From Rheinheimera sp. A13L (lineage in GTDB: Bacteria > Pseudomonadota > Gammaproteobacteria > Enterobacterales > Alteromonadaceae), in NCBI RefSeq assembly GCF_000217935.1, contig NZ_AFHI01000034.1, positions 124,001 through 188,000 of the forward strand: a DNA stretch of 64,000 nucleotides. The letters are read 5' to 3'. Of this stretch, positions 45,852 to 55,317 are shown in pieces. A program made the position numbers and the translations under genes. The notes under the pieces were generated by a model that was not told the origin of the DNA, ran no database searches, and saw nothing but the letters and a program-made list of their open reading frames with translations. Position 1 is the first letter of the stretch; the number at the start of each line of letters is the position of its first letter.

Positions 45852-48649
45852 TAGCTTTGTCCCCTGTTTACAGGCCTGTGTTCAGTGGTCATTTTACCTA
45901 AGTTGGCTAAAATCATCAGAGTCGCCCCTACTACTGTCAGATAAACCCCTAAATCAAAGGCAATTGCACTTGCCAGTTCTATTTCGCCAAAAAGTGGCAG
46001 TTGGAAATAATCAAACCAGGAGGTTAAAAAGGGCCGTCCAAAAGCCCAACTGGCGACACCAGTCAAAGTGGATATCAGCACGCCAGCCGCAACCAGACGA
46101 TGATAGTCCAGCGTTAAACGTTCACGTACCCAATCCACCCCTTGTGCCACGTACTGCAAAATAATGGCGATAGCCGTGATTAAGCCCGCCACAAATCCGC
46201 CACCTGGTAAGTTGTGACCACGGAAGAAAATATAAACCGACACTAACAAGGCTAAAGGCAACAAAGCTTGCGATACGACTGCCAACAACATAGGGTGTTT
46301 ATCCAAAGCCCATTGCCGCCCTTCCGCATCTGAGCTCGACCTGAATAAAGGTAAACGGGTCAAGAGTTTAAATATACCCAAAGCGGCAATACCCAAAACT
46401 GTAATTTCGCCTAAGGTATCAAAACCACGGAAGTCGACCAGAATCACGTTGACGACGTTGTAGCCGCCACCGCCAATTTTAGAATTGGCGAGGAAAAAGT
46501 CCGAAATACGTTGTTGCGGTTCCAGCATCAAGGCATAACTTAAACTGCCAATCACCACACCACAGATGGACGCTATTGCTCCATCGCGGATCAACCGGCC
46601 AGCATTGGATGCCCTGCTGATTTTGTGAGGCAGGAAAAATAACGCCAACATCAACAGCACTATAGTCACTACTTCCACCGCCAACTGAGTTAAAGCCAGA
46701 TCCGGTGCTGAAAACCGCACAAAAATGAGCGTTACCACTAAACCTACAATAGAAATCATCACTAAAGATAACAAGCGCTGACGCTGACACAATACAGTAG
46801 CTATGGCCGCTATAGCGGCAACAAAACTGGCAGCAAACATCAGCGTATCAGGCTTTTGCATAGCATTGTGTTGCGTAAATTGTCCCATTTGCTGCAAAGG
46901 CCAAATCAACAGCATCGCCACTATCACAAACATCCAGACTAAATAACGTTGCAGCGTCGCCGACTCAAACCGATGATGCCATTTTTTCGCAAAGCCTAAT
47001 AAAGCATTAATTTTTACTTCAAAAAACTGCAGCGGGTTCAGCTCTGGCAACTCAGCCTGAAAACGAAACAGATGTTTGCGGTTGAAATACAACAAAATAC
47101 CCAGGGTCAAAGCCAATACACTCATCATTAAGGGTAAATTAATGCCATGCCAAATCGACAGACTGTAGACAGGCAAAGGGCCAGCTAACACTGCTGTAGA
47201 GGCAATAGCTAATAGATCCCCTACGACATAGGCAGGCGCCAGTCCCACCAGAATACAAAGAGCAACCAGCACTTCAACCGGTACTCTCATATAACGGGGC
47301 GGTTCGTGAGGGGTACGGGGCAACCCCTTGGGTTGACCGTTAAAAAACACATCGTGAATAAAACGGGCTGAATAAGCCACAGACAAAGTTGCAGCTACAG
47401 TAGCAAGCACAGGGATCAGCCAGGACAAAGCTCCTAGTACTTCCTGATGCAGAGTTTCGGCAAAAAACATTTCTTTGGACAAAAAGCCGTTCAGTAAAGG
47501 CACACCGGCCATAGATGCAGAAGCCACCATGGCAAGCGTCGCTGTCACAGGCATAAATTGCCAGAGGCCATTGAGTTTTCGCATATCACGCGAACCTGAC
47601 TCATGGTCAATAATACCAGCGGCCATAAACAAAGAGGCTTTAAAAATAGCGTGATTGATAATATGGAAAATAGCTGCGACCGCAGCCAGATCAGTGCCTA
47701 AGCCAAACAACAACGTGATTAAACCTAAGTGACTGATGGTGGAATACGCCAGCAAGCCTTTTAAGTCATGCTGAAACAACGCCAGATAAGCACCCACCAA
47801 CAATGTGGTCATGCCGGTGATAGTGACCATCAAAAACCATAAGTCACTGCCAGCCAATAAAGGATACATCCGGGCCAATAAAAAAATGCCCGCTTTCACC
47901 ATAGTGGCCGAGTGCAGGTAAGCGCTGACAGGGGTTGGTGCCGACATCGCGTTTGGCAGCCAGAAATGAAACGGAAACTGTGCTGATTTGGTGAAAGCAC
48001 CCAGCAAGACCAGAATTAAAATCACAGGATACAACGAATGCTGCTGCAACACTGCGGCCTGAGACAGCACCACATCCAGCTCAAAACTACCCAATACATT
48101 GCCAATTAATAAGATACCGGCAAGCAAGGCTAAACCACCAAAACCTGTGATCATCAGCGCCATACGGGCCCCCAGGCGTGCGTCCGCTCTGTGCCACCAG
48201 AAACTGATTAACAAAAAGGAACTGATACTGGTCAGCTCCCAGAACACCCATAACTGCAGCAGGTTATTCGACAACACTATGCCCAGCATGGCTGTCATAA
48301 ACAGCATTAAGAAGCCATAAAACCGCGCCATCGAATCTTTTTCAGACAAGTAATAACGGGCGTATAAAATGATCAGTAAACCAATGCCAAGGATCAAAAA
48401 CAGAAATAAAAGTGACAGGCCATCCAGCCGGAAGCTTACAGACAAGCCCAAAGCTTCGACCCAGGACAACTTATAGAATAAGGTTTCACCAGCAAACACA
48501 GCTGGCGCCAGCTGTAATACTAAAGTTAAAGCAGCCAGGGGTAATAAAGCGGTAGCAAGAGCACTGTAACTACGTGACCATCGCGCCGTCACTACTGGCA
48601 CTAAAGAGCCGATCAAAGGAAATAAGACTATCAACAGAAGCTCAATCAT
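45851..48649 (-). CDS. mrpA: Fused Mrp antiporter subunits A and B
   Basis: The 932-residue protein has the NuoL-like ion-translocating part (residues 1-500, with [16 protein letters not shown] and [35 protein letters not shown]). C-terminal MrpA/MbhE-like and MrpB-like domains extend to the end ([26 protein letters not shown]). Fusion of A and B explains why there is no separate B gene. The complex exchanges cytoplasmic Na+ for protons and suits salt or alkaline tolerance. GAGGAT precedes the ATG. Confidence 0.95.
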   Translation of the reverse strand: MIELLLIVLFPLIGSLVPVVTARWSRSYSALATALLPLAALTLVLQLAPAVFAGETLFYKLSWVEALGLSVSFRLDGLSLLFLFLILGIGLLIILYARYYLSEKDSMARFYGFLMLFMTAMLGIVLSNNLLQLWVFWELTSISSFLLISFWWHRADARLGARMALMITGFGGLALLAGILLIGNVLGSFELDVVLSQAAVLQQHSLYPVILILVLLGAFTKSAQFPFHFWLPNAMSAPTPVSAYLHSATMVKAGIFLLARMYPLLAGSDLWFLMVTITGMTTLLVGAYLALFQHDLKGLLAYSTISHLGLITLLFGLGTDLAAVAAIFHIINHAIFKASLFMAAGIIDHESGSRDMRKLNGLWQFMPVTATLAMVASASMAGVPLLNGFLSKEMFFAETLHQEVLGALSWLIPVLATVAATLSVAYSARFIHDVFFNGQPKGLPRTPHEPPRYMRVPVEVLVALCILVGLAPAYVVGDLLAIASTAVLAGPLPVYSLSIWHGINLPLMMSVLALTLGILLYFNRKHLFRFQAELPELNPLQFFEVKINALLGFAKKWHHRFESATLQRYLVWMFVIVAMLLIWPLQQMGQFTQHNAMQKPDTLMFAASFVAAIAAIATVLCQRQRLLSLVMISIVGLVVTLIFVRFSAPDLALTQLAVEVVTIVLLMLALFFLPHKISRASNAGRLIRDGAIASICGVVIGSLSYALMLEPQQRISDFFLANSKIGGGGYNVVNVILVDFRGFDTLGEITVLGIAALGIFKLLTRLPLFRSSSDAEGRQWALDKHPMLLAVVSQALLPLALLVSVYIFFRGHNLPGGGFVAGLITAIAIILQYVAQGVDWVRERLTLDYHRLVAAGVLISTLTGVASWAFGRPFLTSWFDYFQLPLFGEIELASAIAFDLGVYLTVVGATLMILANLGKMTTEHRPVNRGQS

Positions 48650-49438
48650 GTACTTACATCCTCTTAGCGGGCTGAGTTGTGTTCACTTGTAGTAGCAAAG
48701 AAAACACCCTGAGCAATTTGGCAAGCAACAAAGATTCCTTGCGCCTGACAGAGGGTTAAATGCCCTGAAAATTTTACATGCCGTACTTTATACCTGTCCG
48801 CATACAAGCTGTCCAGACGTTCTGGTCTCTGACAAGCTGAAGTGGATAAAAACAAAGATCAGAGGCATTATATCGCTGATCCATAACAATTTAATGCTTG
48901 CTCTGCACTAATAAAAATGTGATCTGATCAGGAAGTGTTGCCACACTGGTTAAGTTTATTCCAGAGGGGCGCCTGACCAGAAAATTAATGTATCAAACCA
49001 AAGCTATGGCAGAAGCTTTCATACTAACGACTCAGGAGCAGAGTGTTGTTCATCGGATCTGGGTTTTGTTATTTACCATAGTTCAAATCTATGTAAAAGT
49101 GATGACAAGCACACAAAAATTATCAGTTAGTTCAGTTTGTTATACCAAGAGCCTGTTGTTTCTCTCAAGAGAGGCGAGTGACACAATAAGATGAAAACAA
49201 TAAGTCACAAGCCAGCATAGGCCTGATCATTAAATCTGACTATAAACTGACAGTTGTAAACGAAATACAATCTGGTGGGTGTAAAATATAAAAAATTCGA
49301 AAAAAAAACAAAATTAACGGCGACATCAGTTGTCACGCTGGAAAAAACTAAGTAAAACATCAGTGCTTGTGAAACTTTATTCACTAAAATAAAAATATCA
49401 GCTTAAATTAATTAAAATAATTACTGCAGGAACTCATT
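48650..49438. other. Non-coding region between mrp operon and small HTH gene
   Basis: This is about 790 bp. Two weak open frames (48664-48855 minus, 48988-49194 plus) lack good starts, protein-like composition or context. From 49240 to 49435 the sequence is very AT-rich (poly-A runs, AATTAATTAAAATAATT) and contains a GACA-TCAGT-TGTC dyad at 49322-49334. It should hold the promoters of mrpA and the HTH gene. I see no tRNA, small-RNA terminator or repeat array. Confidence 0.5.
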
Positions 49439-49621
49439 ATGGCAATACTTAACGTTGCAGAAGTCGCCGCCTTTTTAGGTATCCAGGAGATCCGTGTTGA
49501 ACGTCTGGCACGCGAAAATCTGTTAGTCGCCAACGGCAAGGATGATGAAGGTAAACCTCTGTTTGATGAAGAAGATGTAAAACGTTACAAAATTCTGGCC
49601 GAGCGTTTAGGCGGACTGTAA
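49439..49621 (+). CDS. Small excisionase/MerR-like helix-turn-helix protein
   Basis: The 60-residue protein MAILNVAEVAAFLGIQEIRVERL is one winged-helix domain of the excisionase/MerR-N type: a helix-turn-helix at residues 5-25, a charged loop NGKDDEGKPLF, then a DEEDVKRYK helix. AGGAA precedes the ATG. It lies alone beyond an AT-rich promoter and convergent to the thiamine operon. It probably binds DNA as a small regulator, but no phage or integrase gene is nearby and the target is unknown. Confidence 0.75.
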   Translation: MAILNVAEVAAFLGIQEIRVERLARENLLVANGKDDEGKPLFDEEDVKRYKILAERLGGL

Positions 49622-49624
49622 AAC

Positions 49625-50518
49625 CTAGCCCTGAACAAGCCGCAGTAAATGCTGGTAACAGTCTGCTGCGGCTTGTTTGTGTCTGGGGTCCTGGTTGTCC
49701 AGCTCTTCTTGCCAGTACCACAACCAACAAAAGCCTGAATACACTATTTTCGCCAGTGCCACTTTTTCCAATAACTGCACACTGCAAGCCGAACCTCTGA
49801 CCGCTCTGTAACTGTCCAGTAATAGCTGTTGTTCTGCCTCAGATAAGTCGAACTGCACTGTCAAAGCCACTAAATCAAAGACTACATCCGCCAACTGGCA
49901 GTATTCAAAATCAATCAGCCATAGTTTCTGTTGCCAGAGCAACAAATTTTGCCCATGCAAGTCCATATGGCATAAACCTATGTCTGCCTGAAAATACTGT
50001 AAATCGCGGGCCGCGGTGATCAATGGCAACCAGATATTTTGCGCTTCGGCCGTCCAATAGGGTTCCAGCTGAGTTTTTAATTGCTGTAAATACAGCCAGG
50101 GATCCAGCACCGCAGTTTGTACTGGTAACTGATGTAAAGTAGCCAGTTTTTGGGCTAAAGCCGAAATATTCTGCCGGATATAAGCCACTGAAGGGCTTTG
50201 AGCTTCAGGCAAAAACTCGGTGATCAACATACGCTGATGGTTATTCAGGCACAAAGGTGCCGGCGCTAAACCAGCGGCAGCGGCAGCATGCTGACAACGT
50301 AACTCCTGCTGCCGGCAAACGCCCAATACCGAAGGACCATAATGTCGCAGCACATAATGGCCTCTGTTGGTTTGCACCTGATAAGAGCTGGTTCTTTTGC
50401 CTTGCGTCAGCTGCTTTAGCAACAGCGGCTCGTGATCAGCAAAAAACTCCAGTTGCTGGCATAAATGCCAGATCAGGCGGGGTTCATCTGCTGTTGTTGC
50501 TGGTAGCTGTTGCGCCAT
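49625..50518 (-). CDS. Thiamine kinase-like phosphotransferase
   Basis: This 297-residue aminoglycoside/choline-kinase-fold protein has the catalytic HMDLHGQNLL (near residue 185) and metal-binding LIDFEYCQLAD. ThiK of enterics is of this fold and phosphorylates thiamine. Being last in an operon with a TPP riboswitch, a receptor and a thiamine permease argues strongly for thiamine as substrate, which would trap it after uptake. The frame overlaps the permease gene by 46 bp; a later start is possible. Confidence 0.82.
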   Translation of the reverse strand: MAQQLPATTADEPRLIWHLCQQLEFFADHEPLLLKQLTQGKRTSSYQVQTNRGHYVLRHYGPSVLGVCRQQELRCQHAAAAAGLAPAPLCLNNHQRMLITEFLPEAQSPSVAYIRQNISALAQKLATLHQLPVQTAVLDPWLYLQQLKTQLEPYWTAEAQNIWLPLITAARDLQYFQADIGLCHMDLHGQNLLLWQQKLWLIDFEYCQLADVVFDLVALTVQFDLSEAEQQLLLDSYRAVRGSACSVQLLEKVALAKIVYSGFCWLWYWQEELDNQDPRHKQAAADCYQHLLRLVQG

Positions 50519-51099
50519 ACAAAAAATCCGATCAAAGCGATAATGGTATAGAGTACAAAAAGTGCAGTCGTAAAATACAGATGTTTTTGTATATACACAT
50601 AAATACAGATGGCATCGATCACCACCCAGTACAACCAGTTAGACACCACTTTACGCGCCACCAGATAGGTCGTCATGACGCTAAAGGCCGTAGTTTGTGC
50701 ATCTATGTACGCAAAATCTGCATCAGTGTACTGGTCCATCAAATAACCCAACAGCAAACCACAGAGCGCTGTACCGCCAATTAAATTCAGATGGGTGCCT
50801 GCTGACCATTCAGTCATACCCGACTGTCCGGCGGGCAGCTGTACCTGTTGTTGCCGCCAGCTGTACCAGCCGTAAAGCGCCATACCAGCGTAATACACCT
50901 GCAGTAAGGCATCAGATAACAAGGCCGAATGCCACATAATATGGGTGTACAACAAAGTGCTGAGCAAAGCGGCTGGCCAACACCATAAGCTCTGTTTCAT
51001 CGCCAGCAGCACATAAGCCAGCGCCAGCAAGGTAGCAGCAAGCTCGAGCTGAGTCAGCGTTTTCCAGCCGCTAAAAACCTGCAGCCATGCGTCTAACAT
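50473..51099 (-). CDS. pnuT: PnuC-family permease, probable thiamine transporter PnuT
   Basis: The 208-residue membrane protein has six to seven helices and the PnuC-family segments WPAALLSTLLYTHIMWHSALLSDALLQVYYAGMALYGWYSW and WLYWVVIDAICIYVYIQKHLY. PnuC itself takes nicotinamide riboside; the PnuT branch carries thiamine and is usually under TPP riboswitches. The riboswitch upstream of the operon decides for thiamine. It overlaps the YkoF-like gene by 7 bp. Confidence 0.9.
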   Translation of the reverse strand: MLDAWLQVFSGWKTLTQLELAATLLALAYVLLAMKQSLWCWPAALLSTLLYTHIMWHSALLSDALLQVYYAGMALYGWYSWRQQQVQLPAGQSGMTEWSAGTHLNLIGGTALCGLLLGYLMDQYTDADFAYIDAQTTAFSVMTTYLVARKVVSNWLYWVVIDAICIYVYIQKHLYFTTALFVLYTIIALIGFFVWRNSYQQQQQMNPA

Positions 51100-51344
51100 G
51101 GCCGTAAATCACCGTGCAAAAATTTCACCACAAACACCACTTTGCCATAGGTCTCAAAAGACCAACGAATACCTTGTTGTAACAACGCCATCACTTCGTC
51201 GTAATCGCCAAACACCTGAGTGCTTAATGTATTGGTGATCACCAGTACATTTGGATTGCTGTTCAGTAATTCGATAAAACCTTTAATAGGTTCTATATAG
51301 TCACTGGTTAGTGGGTACTTACTGATTTCAATAGATAATTTCAT
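51093..51344 (-). CDS. YkoF-like thiamine/HMP-binding protein
   Basis: The 83-residue protein (MKLSIEISKYPLTSDYIEPI, then TNTLSTQVFGDYDEVMALL) matches the YKOF/MTH1187-type fold, known to bind thiamine or hydroxymethylpyrimidine in the Bacillus protein. There is no signal peptide, so it acts in the cytoplasm, perhaps as a ligand buffer next to the permease. GGGTGA precedes its ATG; it lies 10 bp after the receptor gene. Confidence 0.78.
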   Translation of the reverse strand: MKLSIEISKYPLTSDYIEPIKGFIELLNSNPNVLVITNTLSTQVFGDYDEVMALLQQGIRWSFETYGKVVFVVKFLHGDLRPC

Positions 51345-51354
51345 GATTCACCCT

Positions 51355-53454
51355 TTAAAACTGATAGCTGGCGGTGACACCTATACGGCGTGGTTCACCC
51401 AATTGTTCATAGACCTTTTCTGTGCCATTACCCCAACCGTCCCGTGGATCGTTGTCAAAGTAAAAACCCCGCACTCCGTATTCTTCATCCAAGGCATTGC
51501 GGCTCCATACAGCCAGCTGCACCTGATCCCACTGGTACTGCAAACGTAGATTCACTAAATGCATTTGCTCTGAACGCGCGTCATGACTGTCGGAATAATA
51601 AAAAGCAGCTTTGCTTTGCAAACCCAGATTTAAACTCAAATCAGTCGTCAGTAACCACTCACTGTTGACACTATATTGGTAGTTCGGAGCATGGGCCTGA
51701 TCGCGACCAGTTTTATCTACACCCTCTTCAGTGATAAAACCACGGATTTCACTTTCAAGCCAGGCGGCATTGGCGAATAAAGTCCAGCTTTCTGTCAGTT
51801 GAACACGGCTTTCCAGCTCAAGTCCATGATTGCGGCCTGAAGCTGCATTATCAATAAAACCGACAAAAGACTGATCTCGTGTTACCCAACTGTTCACCTG
51901 CATATCATCACGCCACATGGCAAATACCGCCACTCGACTGACAATAGTCTGATCAGCAGAGCTGCCCTTGACGCCAAATTCAGCATTCCATAAGGTTTCA
52001 GGCGAAAAATTAGCTTTGCTGTTTAAGTAATCTGACATTTCTTCAGAGCCACTGCCCAAAGCTTTGCCTAATGCTTCACCATTCACACCACCTGCTTTGT
52101 AACCCCGTGAGCCCAACAGATACAAACTGGTTGAATCCGTCAGCGCTAAGCTTAAACTTAGTTTTCCGCCCCACATCAGTTCATCGTTTTGCTGGGTGAT
52201 GCCATTGCTGTCACTGTACTCATCATCATAACGTTCAGCACGGGCACCTGAAGTTAAACTCCAACCATCGCCTAAATCTGTAGACCACTGCCCAAATGCC
52301 GCCATATTCTGGCGTTCAAAATCACTGAAAAACTGCGCTGCCTGCCATAAATCCCAGTTCCAGAATTGACGCTCCAGCTCAGTTTTCTGACCACTGGCAT
52401 ACCAGCCGAGTACCCAATCTCTTTGATCTTTGCCTAAAAAGCGTTGCTCCAGACTCCACTGGTCGCGCTCCCGCAAATAACGGTCTTCAGTGGCATAGCC
52501 ATCAGGATGAATACCTTCATAACTCCAGTCTTCATCAAAACCATAGTCAGTGTCCGCTGTCAGGCCACTTAATTGGGTATAGACATTAGCCCAACTTAAG
52601 CCCTGATAATCGGCTTTGATGGCTAAAGCCCGGCTTTGTTGTAAGTCCTGGCCAGGCTTATCCGATAAAGTGGTGCGGTTAAGGTCTAATGAAAAAGCAT
52701 CATAGCCATTGTGGATATCGCGGTAGTGAGCAATAAAATCCAGCGTCAGATCTTTGGTGGCCAGATAACGCAGCGCAGCGCGGGCCGAGGTTTCGTCAAT
52801 ATGGTTGGTATCGTCACGGTTTAAAAAGATGTTTTCGATAAAACCATCTGAGCTTTGATGATCCACAGCCAGCCGATAAGCCCACTGCTGGTTTATCGCA
52901 GTGCTGTAGGCGCCAGCTAATTGATAACTATCGTAATTTGCCAGGGTAGCGCTTAACTGACCTTCGCTATTGAAGCTGGGGGCATTGGAGGTTAAATTCA
53001 GCATACCGGCCATCGCATTGGCACCAAAACGGGTTGCTTCCGGGCCACGGAAAATTTCAACTTGCTGCACATCAGCTAAAGAACTGACACCTAAAGCTGA
53101 ATAATCAATGCCGTCAATCAATACACCTACTGAAGGGTTGATGCTGTCGACAAACTCACTGCGCTCGCCTATACCCCGAATTTGTAAAAAACGGCCACGG
53201 GAAGCACCAGCTGAAAAGTTCACATTGGCGGCTTGCTGCAACAAATCATCTAAATGCTGGGCATTCTGACGGCTGATATCCTGCTGACTCAATACCAGAA
53301 TACTGCCTGGCAGCTTTTGCAGTTGCTCCTGACGGAAATCGCCCTGCACCAGAATACGTTCGACAGCCTGTTCATTTTGAGGATTTTCTTCGGCGATCAC
53401 AGCTGCGGATAAGCAGGCCATAACAGCCAGGGATAAAGGGGAAATTCTACGCAT
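51355..53454 (-). CDS. TonB-dependent outer-membrane receptor, probably for thiamine
   Basis: This 699-residue protein has a signal peptide (MRRISPLSLAVMACLSAAVIA) and a plug domain with ILVLSQQDISRQNAQHLDDLLQQAANVNFS and VEIFRGPEATRFGANAMAG. The barrel ends IGVTASYQF, with the terminal Phe needed for outer-membrane assembly. The TPP riboswitch in its leader and the downstream permease and kinase genes indicate that it imports thiamine or thiamine phosphates. It is the first gene of the operon. Confidence 0.92.
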   Translation of the reverse strand: MRRISPLSLAVMACLSAAVIAEENPQNEQAVERILVQGDFRQEQLQKLPGSILVLSQQDISRQNAQHLDDLLQQAANVNFSAGASRGRFLQIRGIGERSEFVDSINPSVGVLIDGIDYSALGVSSLADVQQVEIFRGPEATRFGANAMAGMLNLTSNAPSFNSEGQLSATLANYDSYQLAGAYSTAINQQWAYRLAVDHQSSDGFIENIFLNRDDTNHIDETSARAALRYLATKDLTLDFIAHYRDIHNGYDAFSLDLNRTTLSDKPGQDLQQSRALAIKADYQGLSWANVYTQLSGLTADTDYGFDEDWSYEGIHPDGYATEDRYLRERDQWSLEQRFLGKDQRDWVLGWYASGQKTELERQFWNWDLWQAAQFFSDFERQNMAAFGQWSTDLGDGWSLTSGARAERYDDEYSDSNGITQQNDELMWGGKLSLSLALTDSTSLYLLGSRGYKAGGVNGEALGKALGSGSEEMSDYLNSKANFSPETLWNAEFGVKGSSADQTIVSRVAVFAMWRDDMQVNSWVTRDQSFVGFIDNAASGRNHGLELESRVQLTESWTLFANAAWLESEIRGFITEEGVDKTGRDQAHAPNYQYSVNSEWLLTTDLSLNLGLQSKAAFYYSDSHDARSEQMHLVNLRLQYQWDQVQLAVWSRNALDEEYGVRGFYFDNDPRDGWGNGTEKVYEQLGEPRRIGVTASYQF

Positions 53455-53511
53455 ATGTGATACTACTCCGTTTAATCAATAGACGTAGGATCACGAAAGC
53501 AAAAGGAATAC

Positions 53512-53600
53512 AGAAGTACCATCCCTCCGCCGGTATGATCCGGATCAGGTTCGAAGGGTTCGCGTTTGACGGCGTCTCAGCTAAAAGCACCCCTTGGTTC
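53512..53600 (-). promoter_or_regulatory. TPP riboswitch (THI element)
   Basis: Read leftwards, the leader has the conserved blocks AGGGGTGCT, CTGAGA, ACCCTTCGAACCTGATC and ACCGGCGGAGGGATGGTACTTC in the right order and pairing, which make up the pyrimidine- and pyrophosphate-sensing arms. It ends about 57 bp before the receptor ATG, so repression at the translation start or by early termination is likely when TPP is plentiful. Confidence 0.96.
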
Positions 53601-53607
53601 GCGGCGG

Positions 53608-53636
53608 AGTGTAACGGCTTTTTTTCAGACAGGCAA
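53608..53636 (-). promoter_or_regulatory. Promoter of the thiamine operon
   Basis: On the minus strand a -35 box TTGCCT (53631-53636) and a -10 box TACACT (53608-53613) are separated by 17 bp. The expected start of transcription (near 53601) coincides with the start of the riboswitch. Confidence 0.75.
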
Positions 53637-53638
53637 TT

Positions 53639-53668
53639 GCCAGATCTGTAACTTTATACAGATCTGGC
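53639..53668 (-). terminator. Hairpin after mgtE, next to thiamine promoter
   Basis: GCCAGATCTGTA and TACAGATCTGGC form a perfect 12-bp stem around a six-base loop. It lies 7 bp beyond the mgtE stop. There is no immediate T-run on the minus strand (a run of seven T occurs 18-24 bases further on the other strand), so terminator strength is uncertain. It borders the -35 box of the thiamine promoter. Confidence 0.6.
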
Positions 53669-53675
53669 TTACGAA

Positions 53676-55025
53676 TTAAACCAAAGCAGGTAAATACCAG
53701 CTGGCAATGGAGAAATAAATCACCACACCGGCCACATCAGCAATAGAAGTGATCAAAGGTCCACTGGCAGTTGCAGGGTCCATACCAAAACGGCTGAGTA
53801 AAAAAGGTAAAGACAAGCCAACTAAACTGCCCACCAGCACCACAATCAGCATAGTGGCAGCCACCACCAGCGCTATGTCCAGCCCGCCACGCCAGTAGCC
53901 CAGCGCGTAGACAGCAATAGCCATAGTAATACCTAATAAACCAGCCACCAGTACTTCTTTACCCAGCATCTTGCCCCAGTGCCTTAATTTAATATCACCA
54001 GTGGCTAAAGCCCGCACCATCAAAGTACCGGCCTGAGCACCTGCATTACCACTGCTGGCTATTAATAACGGCAGGAAAAACAGCAAAGCGATGTGTTCAG
54101 AAATAATCTGCTCAAAAGCAGCTAAACCAGCACCGGAGAAAATATTGCCAAACACCAGCACCACCAGCCAGACCACACGTTTACGGTATAACAAACTGAT
54201 TTTGGCGTCTTTTACACTGCCTTCCAGCTTACCTATAGTGGCAGTTTTGTGAAAATCCTCAGTGGCTTCGGCTGCTGCTACGTCCATTGCGTCATCGTGA
54301 GTGACAATACCTACCAACTGGCCTTGCGCATTCACCACCGGAATAGCTATTAAGTCATACTTAGCAACGAGCGTGGCTACTTCTTCCTGCGCCGTATCCA
54401 CTTTGACATGAATAGGATCATGTTTCATCACGTCATCAACCAGAGCATAAGTAGGCGCCAGAATTAATTCACGTAACGACAAAGCCCCTATTAAAGTGCG
54501 GTCCTGATCCACCACATAAGACAGGTAAATGGTTTCTTTATCCGGCGCTTCATTGCGAAGCACTTCAATGGCTTGAGCCGCAGTTAAGTCTGGTGACAAC
54601 ATGGCGTAATCTGAGCTCATAATGGCACCAGCCGTGCCTTCAGAATACGCCGATAAACTTAATACATCATCACGCTCAGCCTGAGCTAAGGCGGGTAACA
54701 AGGCTTGTTTTTGCGCATCAGACAGCTGGTTAAATAAGTCGGCTCTTTCATCCGACGACATCTGCCGGATCACGGGCATAAAATCCTGTCGGCTGACATT
54801 ATGGGCCAGCTCAACTTGCTGATCTTCAGGTAAATAGCTGAATACATCGGCTTGTGTGCTTAACGGAAAACAGCTTAACAGTTGCCACAAATGCTCTGTG
54901 GAAAACTCAGCCAAAGCACCGGCTAAATCAGCGGCATGAGTATCAGCCAAACGAATGTGCAATACAGATAAATCGCCACTTTCAAGAGCGGCACGTAATG
55001 TATGGATCAGAACTAAAGGTTCCAT
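53676..55025 (-). CDS. mgtE: Magnesium transporter MgtE
   Basis: The 449-residue channel has an N-terminal MgtE superhelical domain (residues 10-125) and two CBS domains (about 130-250) that sense magnesium. Five membrane helices carry the conserved SSGNAGAQAGTLMVRALATGDI and P-x-D-PATASGPLITSIAD motifs of the pore. GAGGTGAAAAC precedes ATG 55025; the frame extends 11 codons upstream without support. Confidence 0.96.
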   Translation of the reverse strand: MEPLVLIHTLRAALESGDLSVLHIRLADTHAADLAGALAEFSTEHLWQLLSCFPLSTQADVFSYLPEDQQVELAHNVSRQDFMPVIRQMSSDERADLFNQLSDAQKQALLPALAQAERDDVLSLSAYSEGTAGAIMSSDYAMLSPDLTAAQAIEVLRNEAPDKETIYLSYVVDQDRTLIGALSLRELILAPTYALVDDVMKHDPIHVKVDTAQEEVATLVAKYDLIAIPVVNAQGQLVGIVTHDDAMDVAAAEATEDFHKTATIGKLEGSVKDAKISLLYRKRVVWLVVLVFGNIFSGAGLAAFEQIISEHIALLFFLPLLIASSGNAGAQAGTLMVRALATGDIKLRHWGKMLGKEVLVAGLLGITMAIAVYALGYWRGGLDIALVVAATMLIVVLVGSLVGLSLPFLLSRFGMDPATASGPLITSIADVAGVVIYFSIASWYLPALV

Positions 55026-55317
55026 GTTTTCACCTCGAACTACGGGCCGTAGTCGCAAGGTCAGGACAAACCAGCGGTCTACAGCAAAACTACAGTGTTA
55101 AGTTATGTGTCAGGCCAGGCCTGTGACTGGGAAGGTCCATAAAAACGGAACTCTCCTTTATACTTAGTTACGCGGGAAGGAATATCAGCTTAACTCATTG
55201 CTGATACAGTAAAAAACGAGCATCATTTTACTCCTGTAACCACTTAACCTCAACTTATTAGCGATCATAAGTGCGCGATTAAATTCTGCCCACAGCTGAT
55301 CACCTAAAGGACTGTGC
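55026..55317. other. Intergenic region between mgtE and DUF432-like gene
   Basis: This divergent gap of about 290 bp should contain the promoters of both genes. It is moderately AT-rich near 55145-55270. No supported open frame, operator or RNA was seen. Confidence 0.45.

Noticed and set aside
49080-49100. A GTTCAAATC block resembling the T-loop of a tRNA
   Set aside because: No matching acceptor, D or anticodon arms exist around it.
48664-49194. Two frames of 63 and 68 residues in the mrpA-HTH gap
   Set aside because: Neither has a good ribosome site, protein-like composition or a conserved neighbour; the first is rich in Cys and Arg by chance.
53457-53651. 64-residue plus-strand frame upstream of the thiamine receptor
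   Set aside because: It runs straight through the riboswitch and promoter on the other strand.
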